Assembly: GCF_004348975.1 (NCBI RefSeq)
Contig: NZ_SMFP01000005.1
Coordinates: forward strand, 186,001-250,000
DNA: 64,000 nt
Reading direction: 5' to 3'
From: Antarcticimicrobium sediminis
Lineage (GTDB): Bacteria; Pseudomonadota; Alphaproteobacteria; Rhodobacterales; Rhodobacteraceae
A program made the translations under genes and the position numbers. How positions within the stretch are numbered: the stretch's first letter is position 1; every line of letters starts with the position of its first letter. The notes below the pieces were generated by a model. The model did no database searches, was not told the DNA's origin, and saw only the letters and a program-made list of their open reading frames with translations. Positions 45,745 through 58,652 of the stretch are shown one piece after another.

Positions 45745-47373
45745 TTACTTCGCGCCCTCCAGCACATGGCCATAAAGGTCGCGCAGCGTGCGCTTGAGAA
45801 CCTTGCCCGTCGCGTTGAGCGGCAGCGCATCGGTGAACACCACCCGGTCGGGGATCTGCCAGCTGGCGATCTTGTCCTCGTAGTAGGCGCGCAGTTCTTC
45901 TTCGGTCGGGGTCTCATCCTCGGCCGGCACGGCGATCAGAATCGGGCGCTCGTCCCATTTCGGGTGTGGCACGCCGATCACCGCCGCATTGGCCAACTTG
46001 GGATGGCCCATGGCGATGTTTTCCAGCTCGACCGAGCTGATCCATTCGCCGCCCGACTTGATGATGTCCTTGGACCGGTCGCGGATGGTCATATAGCCAT
46101 CCTCGTCCAGCGTGGCGACATCGCCGGTGGCGAACCAGCCGTCCTGCAGAATGTTCTGATCATCCATACGGAAATAGCTGTCCAGCACCCAATGCCCGCG
46201 CACCAGCAGATCGCCCTGTGCCTCGCCGTCATTGGGCAGGGTGTTGCCATGATCGTCGACGATCTTCAGCTCGACACCAAACGGCGGCCGACCCTGGTTT
46301 TCGCGCAGCTTGTGCTGCGCCTCTTCGGTCAGCGCCTTGTGCTTGGCCAGCGGCTGGTTCGAGGTGCCCAGCGGGCTCATCTCGCTCATGCCCCAAGCAT
46401 GCACCGTCTCCACGCCATAGGTATCGCGGAATTCCGCGATCATCGAGGGCGGACAGGCCGAACCGCCGATCACGGTTCGGGCCAGGCTATCCAGTTTCGA
46501 CCCCGCCTGGCGCGCATAGGTCAACAGCCCCAGCCAGATCGTCGGCACCCCCATTGCCAGCGTCACACCGTGGCCATCGATCAGCTTGACCAGCGCTTCA
46601 CCAGACAGATCCGGTCCCGGCATCACCATCGCCGCCCCGGACATCGCGCAGCCATAGGGCGCGCCCCAAGCGTTGACGTGGAACATCGGAACCACCGGCA
46701 TCACGATATCGCGCGCCGAATAGCCGATCACGTCAAGCGTATTCGACGCAAAAGCGTGCAGCACGGTCGAGCGGTGGGAGTACAGAACGCCCTTGGGATG
46801 CCCCGTGGTTCCCGAGGTATAGCACAGGCTCGAGGCGGTATTCTCGTCAAACTCGGGCCATTGGTAATCCGCATCTCCGGTCTGAATAAAATCATCGTAG
46901 AACATCACCCCCGGAAGCTGCTCGGACAGTTTGTCCTCATGCGGCCCCATCACGATCACATGCTCAAGCTTGGGCATTTGATCGCGCAGCTTTGCCACCA
47001 GCGGCAGGAAGGTGGCATCGACGAACAACACCTTGTCGTCGGCGTGATCGACGATATAGACAAGCTGCTCCGGGAACAGCCGGGGGTTGATCGTGTGACA
47101 GACGAAACCGCCCCCTGACGCCCCGTAATAGATCTCCAGATGGCGCCGGTTGTTCCAGGCGATGGTACCGCACCGCGCTTGTGGCTCCAGCCCCAGCTTG
47201 GTCAAGGCCGAGCCCAGCAGGCGCGCGTTGTGCCCCACCGCGCCCCAACTCGTCTCCTCGGCACCGCCGCCGGTCGTATTCACCGAAATGATCGGCGTGT
47301 CGGCGTGATACCGCACGGCGTGATCGATCAGGGACGAAATCAGCAAGGGTTTGGTCATCATCTGGCCAAGCAT
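45745..47373 (-). CDS. Medium/long-chain fatty acyl-CoA synthetase
   Basis: A 542-residue AMP-forming ligase: P-loop [17 protein letters not shown] near 175, [11 protein letters not shown] near 325, [30 protein letters not shown] near 410-440 and C-terminal [15 protein letters not shown] with the catalytic Lys. Overall it resembles fadD/alkK-type synthetases. The ATG at 47373 follows GAGGAG; the frame is open 49 codons further without support. It is divergent from a thioesterase gene, so the two may balance acyl-CoA levels. Confidence 0.9.
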   Translation of the reverse strand: MLGQMMTKPLLISSLIDHAVRYHADTPIISVNTTGGGAEETSWGAVGHNARLLGSALTKLGLEPQARCGTIAWNNRRHLEIYYGASGGGFVCHTINPRLFPEQLVYIVDHADDKVLFVDATFLPLVAKLRDQMPKLEHVIVMGPHEDKLSEQLPGVMFYDDFIQTGDADYQWPEFDENTASSLCYTSGTTGHPKGVLYSHRSTVLHAFASNTLDVIGYSARDIVMPVVPMFHVNAWGAPYGCAMSGAAMVMPGPDLSGEALVKLIDGHGVTLAMGVPTIWLGLLTYARQAGSKLDSLARTVIGGSACPPSMIAEFRDTYGVETVHAWGMSEMSPLGTSNQPLAKHKALTEEAQHKLRENQGRPPFGVELKIVDDHGNTLPNDGEAQGDLLVRGHWVLDSYFRMDDQNILQDGWFATGDVATLDEDGYMTIRDRSKDIIKSGGEWISSVELENIAMGHPKLANAAVIGVPHPKWDERPILIAVPAEDETPTEEELRAYYEDKIASWQIPDRVVFTDALPLNATGKVLKRTLRDLYGHVLEGAK

Positions 47374-47628
47374 GGCGCACTCCTCGGTGTTGCCCTCGGG
47401 CGACAGCGGCCCGAACATTAAATTTTCGAGAAGCCTGAACGCCGCGCGATCCGGTCCGATCACGTCTGACGCCCATCTTCCTCCCACGCCGTTCCTGCCA
47501 AACCGCAAAGGGGCTGGCAATATCTTACGTTCCGTAAAACCCGACCGGGAAATAACTTTCCGTCACCCAGCAAACCGCCGGGCACAATAATCTTGCCGAG
47601 ACGTCTTTACGCACGTAGCACAGCGGAC

Positions 47629-48108
47629 ATGGATTTACGCTATCTCACCCCGCTCACGCCCGCGGAGCAACTCGCCCAGGGTCTCGCCGCATCGCAACCG
47701 ATGGCCATGGCCGACCGGGTGCGGTTTTCCGAACTCGACACCCAGAACCACGTCAACAACAAGGCCTATATCGACTGGTTCGAGAGGGTGCGGATCGTGC
47801 ACCTGAACCAGGTGATCGTTCCGCACTATGCCCCCGGCCCCGCGCCCCGCGTCGCCCTGCACAGCGCCAGCATCCGCTATCACAAGGAAATGCTCGCGGA
47901 GGAGCCCTATATCGCCACAGCTGGCGTCGTGACCTTCCGCACCAGCTCTCTCACGCTGGAGCAACAGATCTGGTCCGGCGATCTGCGCGCCACGATGCAG
48001 GCCGTGATGGTCATGCTGCGCCCGGACGGCTCCGGCGCGCGCTATCCTTTGCCCGAAGATCTGTGCGCCCATTTCATCGCCGAAGAGGGCGCACGCCGTG
48101 ACGCCTAG
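47629..48108 (+). CDS. Hotdog-fold acyl-CoA thioesterase
   Basis: A 159-residue 4-hydroxybenzoyl-CoA thioesterase-like hotdog protein (VRFSELDTQNHVNNKAYIDWFERVRI, the usual D-x-x-x-HVNN active-site motif). It hydrolyses acyl-CoA to free acid. The ATG at 47629 is preferred to an in-frame TTG at 47593, though neither has a strong ribosome-binding site. Its end lies six bases from the convergent pgi stop. Confidence 0.85.
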   Translation: MDLRYLTPLTPAEQLAQGLAASQPMAMADRVRFSELDTQNHVNNKAYIDWFERVRIVHLNQVIVPHYAPGPAPRVALHSASIRYHKEMLAEEPYIATAGVVTFRTSSLTLEQQIWSGDLRATMQAVMVMLRPDGSGARYPLPEDLCAHFIAEEGARRDA

Positions 48109-48114
48109 GCTAGG

Positions 48115-49722
48115 CTAGCCGCCATGCTGGCGCAAGTGATCGACCAGCGCCAGGGTTGAGCCATCCAACCCCTCGCCAGTCTCATCTCCTGCCAGTATCG
48201 GCGTCAGCCAGGTCGCCACCTCCTTGCCCAGTTCGACCCCGAACTGATCGAAGGAATTGATCCCCAGGATCACCCCCTCGACGAACACCCGGTGTTCGTA
48301 AAGCGCAATGAGCTGGCCCAGCACAAACGGGGTAAGCTGCGGATAGCTCAACGTGACCGAGGGGCGATTGCCCTCGAACACCCGATGCCGCGCCTGACGC
48401 TCCAGCTCGGCGCCCTGCATCCCCTGTGCTTCCATCATCGCGCGGGCCTGATCCAGCGAGCGGCCCAGCATCAGCGCCTTGGACTGAGCCAGACAATTGG
48501 CCATCAACAGCCGGTGGTGATGCGCCATTTCTGGTTCATGCCCCCGCGCCGCAATCAGGAATTCACAGGGCACCACATCGGTGCCCTGATGCAGCAGTTG
48601 GAAGAAGGCATGCTGCCCGTTGGTCCCCGGCTCGCCCCAGACAATCGGCCCGCTGCGCCCCTCCAGCGCGCTGCCATCCATCGCCACCGACTTGCCGTTT
48701 GATTCCATCTCCAACTGCTGAAGATAGGCCGGCAGACGCGCGAGACGTTGGTCATAGGGCAGCACCGCGCGGGTCGGAAAGCCGCAGACACGGCTGTGCC
48801 AAAGCCCGGTCAGCGCCATCAGCACCGGCAGGTTTTCGCCCCAGGCGGCCGTGCGGAAATGGGCGTCCATCGCCTGCCCGCCGCGCAAAAACTCGACAAA
48901 GGTGTCCGGCCCGACGGCGATCATCAAGGGCAACCCGATCGGGCCCCAGATCGAATACCGCCCACCGACCCAGTCCGCGAACCCGAACACCCGCTCGGGC
49001 GGGATACCAAAGGCCCCGGCCAAGGCACCCGCGCAAGAGATCGCAGAAAACTGCCGCGCCGGATCGCCGCCCCCGCGTTGCATCCAGTCGCGCGCGCTGT
49101 GCGCATTGGTCATCGTCTCGACCGTGGTAAAGGTCTTGGACGACACATTGACCCAAGTGGTTTTCGGATCGAGCCCCTTCAGCGTGTCAGCAAGATGCGC
49201 CCCATCCACGTTGGAGACATAATGCAGCCGTGGTCCGTCATGATAGGGCGCCAGCGCCAGCGTCGCCATCGCCGGCCCCAGATCCGAGCCGCCGATCCCG
49301 ATGCTGATGACATCGGTAATCGCCCCGCCAGAGCCGGACAGCGTCCCGTCGCGCAGCGCGCGGGAAAAATCCTGCATGCGCGCCAGACCGCTGCGCACCT
49401 GCGGCATCACATCCTGCCCCTCGACCAGCACCGGCCCGCCGTCAAGATTGCGCAGCGCCGTATGCAAGGCCGCGCGATGCTCGGTTTCATTGACCAGCGC
49501 GCCGCCAAACATCGCCGCGCGCCGCCCGGCCAGATCCACGCGGTCACACAGCGCAATCAGCGCCGCGCGGATCGACGCGTCAATCAAGGTCTTGGAATAA
49601 TCCAGCCGCAGCGCGTCTGTTTGGGCGCTGAACCGTGCCGCACGCTCCGGATCTTCTTTAAACTGCCCGACGATCCGCCGCCCCTGCGTCCGGTCGTGCA
49701 GGGCTTTCAATTCCTGCCACAT
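48115..49722 (-). CDS. pgi: Glucose-6-phosphate isomerase
   Basis: A 535-residue isomerase interconverting glucose-6-phosphate and fructose-6-phosphate. Signatures: [18 protein letters not shown] near 150, [15 protein letters not shown] near 200, [20 protein letters not shown] near 375 and [13 protein letters not shown] at the end with the catalytic Lys. It is the last gene of a zwf-pgl-pgi operon, giving entry of hexose into the Entner-Doudoroff or oxidative pentose phosphate routes. Confidence 0.97.
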   Translation of the reverse strand: MWQELKALHDRTQGRRIVGQFKEDPERAARFSAQTDALRLDYSKTLIDASIRAALIALCDRVDLAGRRAAMFGGALVNETEHRAALHTALRNLDGGPVLVEGQDVMPQVRSGLARMQDFSRALRDGTLSGSGGAITDVISIGIGGSDLGPAMATLALAPYHDGPRLHYVSNVDGAHLADTLKGLDPKTTWVNVSSKTFTTVETMTNAHSARDWMQRGGGDPARQFSAISCAGALAGAFGIPPERVFGFADWVGGRYSIWGPIGLPLMIAVGPDTFVEFLRGGQAMDAHFRTAAWGENLPVLMALTGLWHSRVCGFPTRAVLPYDQRLARLPAYLQQLEMESNGKSVAMDGSALEGRSGPIVWGEPGTNGQHAFFQLLHQGTDVVPCEFLIAARGHEPEMAHHHRLLMANCLAQSKALMLGRSLDQARAMMEAQGMQGAELERQARHRVFEGNRPSVTLSYPQLTPFVLGQLIALYEHRVFVEGVILGINSFDQFGVELGKEVATWLTPILAGDETGEGLDGSTLALVDHLRQHGG

Positions 49723-49763
49723 AAATCGCTATACCTCAAATCTTACTCTGAATCGCTCATCGG

Positions 49764-50435
49764 TTATTCTGCCCAATGTATCGTGGTGCCCTTCAGGATC
49801 GCCTGCACCGGGGCGTCCTGCGGGGAAAGGGAGGTCGCGCGATCCAGCGCCGCGCGTTTCTCCTCGCCATAAATCACCAGATGTTTCGACAGCGCCCCGT
49901 CCAGCACCCGCGCGCTCAGCGAGATCCGCGGCTCCGGAACGCCATCGGGGCGCAGCCTGGCCAGCACCGGCGCATCCGGCGCCAATGCCGCCGCCAGCCC
50001 CTCGGCGCCGGGAAACAGCGAGGCCACGTGCATGTCGCTGCCCATGCCCAGCAACAGAACCGAAATCGGCAGTTCCCGGGTCAGCCTCGCCTCGATCCCG
50101 ACCAGCCCCTCATCGGCGCCGTCATCAGGCGCCCACAGCGGCAGGAACCGGGCGCGCGCGGCCCGATGGGTGATCAACCTCTCGCGGATCAGCCGCGCGT
50201 TGGAGCGGGAATGATCGGCCGGGACACAGCGTTCATCGGTGGGGAAAACATGCACCCTTTCCCAATCCAGATCGGCAGCGCAGAGCGTGTCGAACACCGC
50301 CCCCGGCGTCGTCCCCCCCGGCACCGCGAAAGAGGCGCTGTCATGGCGCAAAAGATGCGATTCCAGCTCTCCCGCCAGTCGGTTGGCCAGATCCATGGCC
50401 AGCATTTCCCGGTCCGGATACTCCACTAAGTTCAT
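49764..50435 (-). CDS. pgl: 6-phosphogluconolactonase
   Basis: A 223-residue DevB/SOL-type lactonase hydrolysing 6-phosphogluconolactone (FAVPGGTTPGAVFDTLCA, VHVFPTDERCVPADHSRSNARLI, LLLGMGSDMHVASLFPG, with ARLRPDGVPEPRISLSARVL). The ATG at 50435 overlaps the zwf stop (ATGA), which favours it over an in-frame start six codons earlier. It acts directly after Zwf. Confidence 0.94.
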   Translation of the reverse strand: MNLVEYPDREMLAMDLANRLAGELESHLLRHDSASFAVPGGTTPGAVFDTLCAADLDWERVHVFPTDERCVPADHSRSNARLIRERLITHRAARARFLPLWAPDDGADEGLVGIEARLTRELPISVLLLGMGSDMHVASLFPGAEGLAAALAPDAPVLARLRPDGVPEPRISLSARVLDGALSKHLVIYGEEKRAALDRATSLSPQDAPVQAILKGTTIHWAE

Positions 50436-51907
50436 GGATTGATCCCTCGCCATCCTCTCCCGTCGCGCTTCATCAGCAGGTCCGCATCAACCGGACCGGT
50501 GGTGCCGATGACATAGGGTTTAGGCACATCGCCGCGCGACTGCCAGCCCGCAATCACCGGATCGGTCCAGGCCCAGGCCTCCTCGACCTCGTCGCCGCGC
50601 ATGAACAAGGTCTGATTGCCCCGGATCACATCCATGATCAATCGCTCATAAGCATCGGCGGGATCGCGCCCGTCTGGCCCCAGCGCCTCGGCGAAACTCA
50701 TGTCGAGCGGCACATCCACCAACCGCATGCCGCCCGGCCCCGGCTCTTTGATGGTCACATGCAGCGTGATCCCCTCGTTGGGTTGCAAGCGGATGGTCAG
50801 GGTATTGGCATGACGCCCCGCATCGGCGCCGAAAATCGAATGCGGCGCATCCTTGAACATCACGTTGATCACCGAGGATCGTGCCACCAACCGCTTGCCG
50901 GTGCGCAGATAGAACGGTGTCCCGGCCCAACGCCAATTGCTGATATGGGCCTTCAACGCGATATAGCTTTCGGTCGTGCTGCGCGGATTGCCCACCTCGT
51001 CGCGATAGCCCAGCGGCCCATCAGTCCCCGCAGGCACCGCGGGATCGGCGACATACTGGCCACGCACGATATGATGCGGCGACATCGCGTCCAGCGCGCG
51101 GATCACCTTGAGCTTTTCATCGCGCACCGCGTCAGGCTCGAACTTTGCCGGTGGTTCCATCGCGATCAGGCACAAAAGCTGCATCAGGTGGTTTTGCACC
51201 ATATCCCGCATCGCGCCGGCGCGATCATAATAGTCACCGCGCCCGCCGACACCAACGGACTCAGCGACGGTGATCTGGATGTGATCCACATACTGGCTGT
51301 TCCACAGCGGCTCGAACAGCATATTGCCGAACCGCACCGCCATCAGGTTCTGCACAGTCTCCTTGCCCAGATAGTGGTCGATGCGATAAATCTCGCTCTC
51401 GTCGAACTGCTCGGCCAGCGTGGCATTCAACGCCCGCGCACTGGCCAGATCATGACCAAAGGGTTTTTCCACCACGATCCGCGTCAGATCCGAGACCAGA
51501 CCGAATTCGCGGATCCGACGCGCCAGATCACCAAACAGGCTTGGCCCGACCGAGAAATAAAATGCCCGCACCCGCCCCGGCGTCAGCTTTGCGGCCAGCG
51601 CCTCCCAGCCCTTCGAGCCGCGAGCGTCGATCCGCTGATAGTCGACGCAGGCCAGAAATCCATCCAGCATCCCCGGCTCACCGGCCTGTTTCGGGCTGAA
51701 TTCGCGCACAGCATCGGCCACGAGATCGCAGAACGCATCCTGGCTCATGTCGCTGCGCGCCGCGCCGATCACCCGCGCGCCTTTCGGCATCTGTCCGGCA
51801 CAGAACCGCCGGAACAACGCCGGCAGGATCTTGCGCCGCCCCAGATCCCCGGTCGCGCCCACCACCACCAGGTCGAACGGATCCACCGGTATCACCAGCG
51901 ACGCCAT
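50432..51907 (-). CDS. zwf: Glucose-6-phosphate 1-dehydrogenase
   Basis: A 491-residue dehydrogenase oxidising glucose-6-phosphate with NAD(P). The nucleotide-binding GATGDLGRRKILPAL is near residue 17, the active-site signature EIYRIDHYLGKETVQNLMAVRFGN near 172. Length is normal. A strong GGCAGGAGGA ribosome-binding site precedes the ATG. It is the first gene of the zwf-pgl-pgi operon. Confidence 0.97.
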   Translation of the reverse strand: MASLVIPVDPFDLVVVGATGDLGRRKILPALFRRFCAGQMPKGARVIGAARSDMSQDAFCDLVADAVREFSPKQAGEPGMLDGFLACVDYQRIDARGSKGWEALAAKLTPGRVRAFYFSVGPSLFGDLARRIREFGLVSDLTRIVVEKPFGHDLASARALNATLAEQFDESEIYRIDHYLGKETVQNLMAVRFGNMLFEPLWNSQYVDHIQITVAESVGVGGRGDYYDRAGAMRDMVQNHLMQLLCLIAMEPPAKFEPDAVRDEKLKVIRALDAMSPHHIVRGQYVADPAVPAGTDGPLGYRDEVGNPRSTTESYIALKAHISNWRWAGTPFYLRTGKRLVARSSVINVMFKDAPHSIFGADAGRHANTLTIRLQPNEGITLHVTIKEPGPGGMRLVDVPLDMSFAEALGPDGRDPADAYERLIMDVIRGNQTLFMRGDEVEEAWAWTDPVIAGWQSRGDVPKPYVIGTTGPVDADLLMKRDGRGWRGINP

Positions 51908-52073
51908 ATTGATCCTCCTGCCGCATTGCCTTGCCCAGTCCGGGCCCTGTGTAACACATCCTATGCCCGGGCTGGCGTCGCATCACAACTCTGACAGCCG
52001 AATCCCGGCGACTTTATTTCGGTCTCGAACTCAGGTTAGATCCCCCTCGCCCGCAGCGAAGGACAGACCACGG

Positions 52074-53021
52074 ATGAAAGACATCATTACGGCGAACAAA
52101 GGCAAATTCCGCGACCGCCAAGTGACCCGCGACGGTCAACCGCGGGCCTCGGTGCCGCTAAGCCATCCCGAAACGCTCTGGTTCAACACCGGCACGCTGT
52201 GCAACATCACCTGCGCCAACTGCTATATCGACAGCAGCCCGATCAATGACGCGCTGGTCTATATCACCGCCGACGAGGTTGTGGGCTATCTCGACCAGAT
52301 CAAGACCCGCAACTGGCCGGTGCGCGAGATCGGGTTCACCGGCGGCGAGCCGTTTATGAACCCGCAAATGATAGACATGACCGATCGCGCCCTGACGCGC
52401 GGCTATGAGGTGCTGATCCTCACCAATGCGATGCAGCCGATGATGCGCCCACGGGTGCAAGAGGGGCTGAAACGCTTGCAGGCCGCACATGGCGACCGCC
52501 TGACCCTGCGGATTTCGCTCGATCACTATTCACCGGTGCAGCACGACGCCGAACGCGGGGCCGGCGGTTTTGCCCGCACGCTTGCGGGGATGGACTGGCT
52601 GCGCGACCAGGGGATCACGATGACGGTCGCGGGCCGCACCATCTGGTGCGAAACCGAGGATCAGGCCCGCGCCGGGTTTGCCGCGCTGTATGCGGCGCGC
52701 GGCTATGCCATCGAGGCCACCGATCCCGGCCAGACCGTGCTGTTTCCGGAAATGGATGCAAGCGCCGAAGTGCCCGAAATCACCGCCGCCTGCTGGGGCC
52801 TGCTGAACACCGCGCCTGAATCGGTGATGTGTGCCTCGTCCCGCATGGTGGTGAAACGGCGCGGCGCCGAACGGCCGGTGGTACAGGCCTGCACCCTGCT
52901 GCCTCACGACCCGCAATTCGAGTTGGGGGAAACGCTGGAAGCGGCCGAACGCGACGTCTTCCTCAACCACCCCCATTGCGCCAAGTTCTGTGTGCTGGGC
53001 GGGGCAAGCTGCGCTGGCTGA
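52074..53021 (+). CDS. Radical SAM protein with extra C-terminal cysteines
   Basis: A 315-residue radical SAM enzyme. The cluster motif CNITCANC gives Cys43, Cys47 and Cys50, followed by the glycine motif GFTGGEPFMNPQM. The C-terminus is HCAKFCVLGGASCAG (Cys302, 306, 313), and CWGLLN and QACTLLPHD add more cysteines. That would fit an auxiliary iron-sulphur cluster, as in SPASM/twitch proteins, but no peptide substrate gene is next to it. Function is not recognised. The ATG at 52074 starts the conserved part; upstream open sequence is shadow. Confidence 0.82.
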   Translation: MKDIITANKGKFRDRQVTRDGQPRASVPLSHPETLWFNTGTLCNITCANCYIDSSPINDALVYITADEVVGYLDQIKTRNWPVREIGFTGGEPFMNPQMIDMTDRALTRGYEVLILTNAMQPMMRPRVQEGLKRLQAAHGDRLTLRISLDHYSPVQHDAERGAGGFARTLAGMDWLRDQGITMTVAGRTIWCETEDQARAGFAALYAARGYAIEATDPGQTVLFPEMDASAEVPEITAACWGLLNTAPESVMCASSRMVVKRRGAERPVVQACTLLPHDPQFELGETLEAAERDVFLNHPHCAKFCVLGGASCAG

Positions 53022-53023
53022 GC

Positions 53024-53051
53024 ATCAGCCCGGTGTCAAATCCGGGCTGAT
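53024..53051. terminator. Hairpin after the radical SAM gene
   Basis: A perfect ten-base stem ATCAGCCCGG (53024-53033) and CCGGGCTGAT (53042-53051) with an eight-base loop lies three bases after the stop and before the convergent RTX-type gene. There is no strong T-run, so it may work with Rho or in both directions. Confidence 0.6.
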
Positions 53052-53084
53052 CCCCTGAGATCCCATGCGCTTTGTCTTGTGGCC

Positions 53085-54146
53085 TCAGAACGCCCAGTCA
53101 TCGACCAGAAAGTTATCAGCCGTCAACGCTGTCTCACCGCCGAAACTGACCAAGACATTGTCCCCGAAATACAGTTTGCCCACCGCATTATCCATATAAA
53201 GTTTGTCCTCCTCGGCGGCGGACCAGATCGATTTGTCAAAGGTGACCTCGGTATCGCGGACCTCCTCGGCATCAAAGATGATGACATCCTTCTCGGCGGA
53301 AAAATCGTTGATCCGGGCCAGCTTGGAATAGCTGTCCAATTCCAGATAAACCTTGTCGTTGCCATTTCCTGTACGGATCACATCCGGCGCCTCGGCGAAA
53401 CTGCCGGACAGGACATAGATCGTGTCGTTGCCCGCCCCTGCATTCGCGGTTTCCGAATACATCCCGTCCAGGACGATGGTGTCTGCCCCGCCTCTGGTGC
53501 GGATCACCGCGTCGAAATCATTTGGATAGCTGCTTGAGGAGGCGTTCATGAGCACGACATCAGCGCCCTTGCCGGTGTCCACGATCAACGAGCTGTCGAC
53601 ACCGATATCAGCGGAATATTCAAACCGGTCGTCGCCACCGCCCAGATTGACCCGGATCACCCCGTCCACCCGCATCGACGCCGTCTGATGCAGGAACACC
53701 GTCTCGTCCAGGTCTCCGCCGATAATGGCCAAATCCTCCGGAGTGTTGCCAATGGCGGACAGTTCGATATCGAATTCCCGATGTTCAACCGAGCGCAGCA
53801 GCGGCGCGACGCCGGTAAGGTCAAGATCGCTCGCCTTTGCACTGTAGTCCGTCATATCGACCGTAACAGCGACTGCCAGCGTGTCATATCCCTTGCCCCC
53901 GTCAAAGCTCAGCCGGGCGAGTTGATCGAGCCCCGCCAGCCCATCGAAATTGAGGGTGATATTCTCCAGCCGGTCACGCCCTGTGCCGCCGAAGAACCGA
54001 TCTGACACGTCATAGTCCGGGTCCACGCCGTCGATCCCGTAAAAGTAAAAGACGTCGTTCCCCGCCAGCCCGTAGAAGCTTTCGCGGATTTCCGATCCAG
54101 CCGACATCACGTTGTCACGGTCGGTGCCGAAATAGGTACTGCGCAT
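53085..54146 (-). CDS. RTX-type calcium-binding repeat protein
   Basis: A 353-residue acidic protein with loose RTX repeats: GLAGNDVFYFYG near 28, GGTGRDRLENI near 55, GGKGYDTLAVA near 85, LGGGDDRFEYS near 170, TRGGADTIVLDG and AGAGNDTIYVLSG near 230, and TGNGNDKVYLELD near 260. The C-terminal region (DFSAEKDVIIFDAEEV ... VSFGGETALTADNF) resembles the end domain of type I-secreted proteins. It has no signal peptide. Unlike the 14-16 kb gene it has no Hint domain. No exporter genes are adjacent. The role is unknown, probably extracellular. Confidence 0.78.
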   Translation of the reverse strand: MRSTYFGTDRDNVMSAGSEIRESFYGLAGNDVFYFYGIDGVDPDYDVSDRFFGGTGRDRLENITLNFDGLAGLDQLARLSFDGGKGYDTLAVAVTVDMTDYSAKASDLDLTGVAPLLRSVEHREFDIELSAIGNTPEDLAIIGGDLDETVFLHQTASMRVDGVIRVNLGGGDDRFEYSADIGVDSSLIVDTGKGADVVLMNASSSSYPNDFDAVIRTRGGADTIVLDGMYSETANAGAGNDTIYVLSGSFAEAPDVIRTGNGNDKVYLELDSYSKLARINDFSAEKDVIIFDAEEVRDTEVTFDKSIWSAAEEDKLYMDNAVGKLYFGDNVLVSFGGETALTADNFLVDDWAF

Positions 54147-54381
54147 GGTGTCCCGTCCCTTTATTCAATATGACATGTCTCCGGCAGGCTCCTCGCCCCG
54201 GATGACGCCGCCAAAACTCTAGGCGGCAGCAAAGCGCAATACAATCCAGCGTTTAGCATTATCTAAAATTTCACGTCTAAAGAATGCGACCTGCGCCGGA
54301 ATCACACGACAGAGACGGGCGACGGACGACGGACGCACAGGTCGGACACGAATACGCCCCGAATACGAACGCCAGATTGCA

Positions 54382-54651
54382 TCAGTGCAGCGTGAATTCA
54401 CCCACCACGTTGCGCCACTCTCCCGGCGAAATCATCTTGCGGTGATTGAAGCGCACCGAATGGAGCGGCCCGTCGATCTCGCGCTGCCAGAACTCCACGA
54501 ATTCGAACAATCGCGGGTGATCCGGCGCAAGGTCATAGTCCTGCCAGACAAAGCTGTTCAGCACATGAGTATAGTCCGGCATGTGATAGAAAAACTCTGC
54601 CGTGGTCAGCCCATATCCCTTCAGCATCAGTTCGGTTTCCGATGTTTTCAT
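54382..54651 (-). CDS. usg: Usg family protein
   Basis: An 89-residue protein of the small Usg family found in alphaproteobacteria (LMLKGYGLTTAEFFYHMPDYTHVLNSFVWQDYDLAPDHPRL, then FVEFWQREIDGPLHSVRFNHRKM). The name comes from genes upstream of trpF in some relatives. Its function is unknown. Here it is divergent from gyrA with about 190 bases between, and its start is ATG at 54651 without a strong ribosome-binding site. Confidence 0.88.
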   Translation of the reverse strand: MKTSETELMLKGYGLTTAEFFYHMPDYTHVLNSFVWQDYDLAPDHPRLFEFVEFWQREIDGPLHSVRFNHRKMISPGEWRNVVGEFTLH

Positions 54652-54770
54652 TTTTTCGGCCCCTTTTCTGCTCTCACAGGACCATGATCACCGGAAATTT
54701 CTATTTTTCAACAAAAACAGTGTGTTATCAGAGGCTACAGGTGGCTGCCAAGACCATCCGGAATGGCCCA

Positions 54771-54801
54771 TTGCACCTTATCTATCGGGTCTGATAAGGT
54801 G
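54771..54801 (+). promoter_or_regulatory. gyrA upstream promoter-like region with perfect inverted repeat
   Basis: CACCTTATC (54774-54782) and GATAAGGTG (54793-54801) are a perfect nine-base inverted repeat with a ten-base spacer. It overlaps a promoter-like pair TTGCAC (54771-54776) and GATAAG (54793-54798) at 16-base spacing. A second -10-like TATACT follows at 54804. The repeat could be an operator or a leader hairpin controlling gyrA. Confidence 0.4.
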
Positions 54802-54844
54802 GTTATACTAAATATAGACCCCGCACAAAGAATGGGCATGACCG

Positions 54845-57637
<2,793 letters not shown>

Positions 57638-57645
57638 TCCCTAAC

Positions 57646-57675
57646 GGAGCGTCTGGCCGCAGTGCCGGACGCTCC
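57646..57675. terminator. Hairpin after gyrA
   Basis: GGAGCGTC (57646-57653) and GACGCTCC (57668-57675) form a perfect eight-base stem, extended by a TGGC/GCCG pairing, nine bases after the gyrA stop and before the convergent ureohydrolase gene. The downstream T content is modest. Confidence 0.6.
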
Positions 57676-57692
57676 ACACTCTTTCGCGCTCC

Positions 57693-58652
57693 TCAGCCCT
57701 GCCGGTATTGCGCGATCATGGCCAAAATCTCGGCCATGACGGTCGCCCCCAAAAGCGAAGTGATCTGACCCGGCCCCTCATAGGTCGGGGTGATCTCGAC
57801 CACATCACAGCCCTTGATGTCGAGCCCGCCAATCGCCCGCAACAGGGCAAGGGTTTCGCGCGCGGTTGGTCCGCCCGCTTCCGGTGTTTCTACCGCAGGC
57901 GCGGCCGAGGGATCGACAAAATCCATGTCAAAGGTCAAAAAGACCGGCGCCCCGGCGGTGCGCATCGCGATACGGTTCGCCAGCGCCGCGAAACCGATGG
58001 TAAAAATCTCGTCCGTCGTGACAACGTCATAGCCAAGATCAAGCGATTGCGTGATGTCACTGGCGCGAAACAGCGACCCGCGCATCCCGATCTGGATCGA
58101 GCGGGCCGGATCGACGATCCCCTCCTCCACCGCGCGCAGAAACGGCGTTCCGGCAGAATAGCGACGCTCGGCGAAATAGGTATCCCAAGTGTCGGTGTGG
58201 CTGTCGAAATGCACCAGCGCCAGCGGCCCGTGCCGCTTTGCCACCGCGCGCAGTTCGGCCAGTGTCACCGAATGATCGCCCCCGATACAACAGGGCACCG
58301 CCCCGGCAGAGACGACCCGGTCCACCGCCTCCTCCAGCCAGACCAGCGTTTCCATCTCATAGCCCGGCACCACCGGGGCATCCCCGAGATCGGCGATCTT
58401 GAGCGCCTCGAAGATGTCGATGTTGCCGCGATAGGGGTTGAAGGGCCGCAGCATGATCGACGCCTGCCGCACCGCATTCGGTCCCATCCGGGCGCCGGTG
58501 CGAAACGGGGCACCGGAATCCGACGGCAGACCAAGGATCGCGGCATCCAGCCCCTCGGCCCTGTCGCTTAACGGCAATCGCATGAAGGTCGGCACACCGA
58601 CGAACCGCGGCACGTTCAGGCTGTCTTTCGGCGCGGCGGGTTTGGGGCTCAT
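57693..58652 (-). CDS. Ureohydrolase (agmatinase/guanidinobutyrase-like)
   Basis: A 319-residue manganese ureohydrolase that releases urea from a guanidino compound. All metal ligands are present: GGDHS, FDSHTDTWD and FDMDFVDP. Two signatures differ from textbook agmatinase (DSH instead of DAH; PSAAPAVETPEAGG instead of PAFAPGTGTPEPGG), suggesting a substrate such as guanidinobutyrate, guanidinopropionate or guanidinoacetate. It is the last gene of a GntR-linked operon and overlaps the DUF1989 gene by four bases. Confidence 0.85.
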   Translation of the reverse strand: MSPKPAAPKDSLNVPRFVGVPTFMRLPLSDRAEGLDAAILGLPSDSGAPFRTGARMGPNAVRQASIMLRPFNPYRGNIDIFEALKIADLGDAPVVPGYEMETLVWLEEAVDRVVSAGAVPCCIGGDHSVTLAELRAVAKRHGPLALVHFDSHTDTWDTYFAERRYSAGTPFLRAVEEGIVDPARSIQIGMRGSLFRASDITQSLDLGYDVVTTDEIFTIGFAALANRIAMRTAGAPVFLTFDMDFVDPSAAPAVETPEAGGPTARETLALLRAIGGLDIKGCDVVEITPTYEGPGQITSLLGATVMAEILAMIAQYRQG

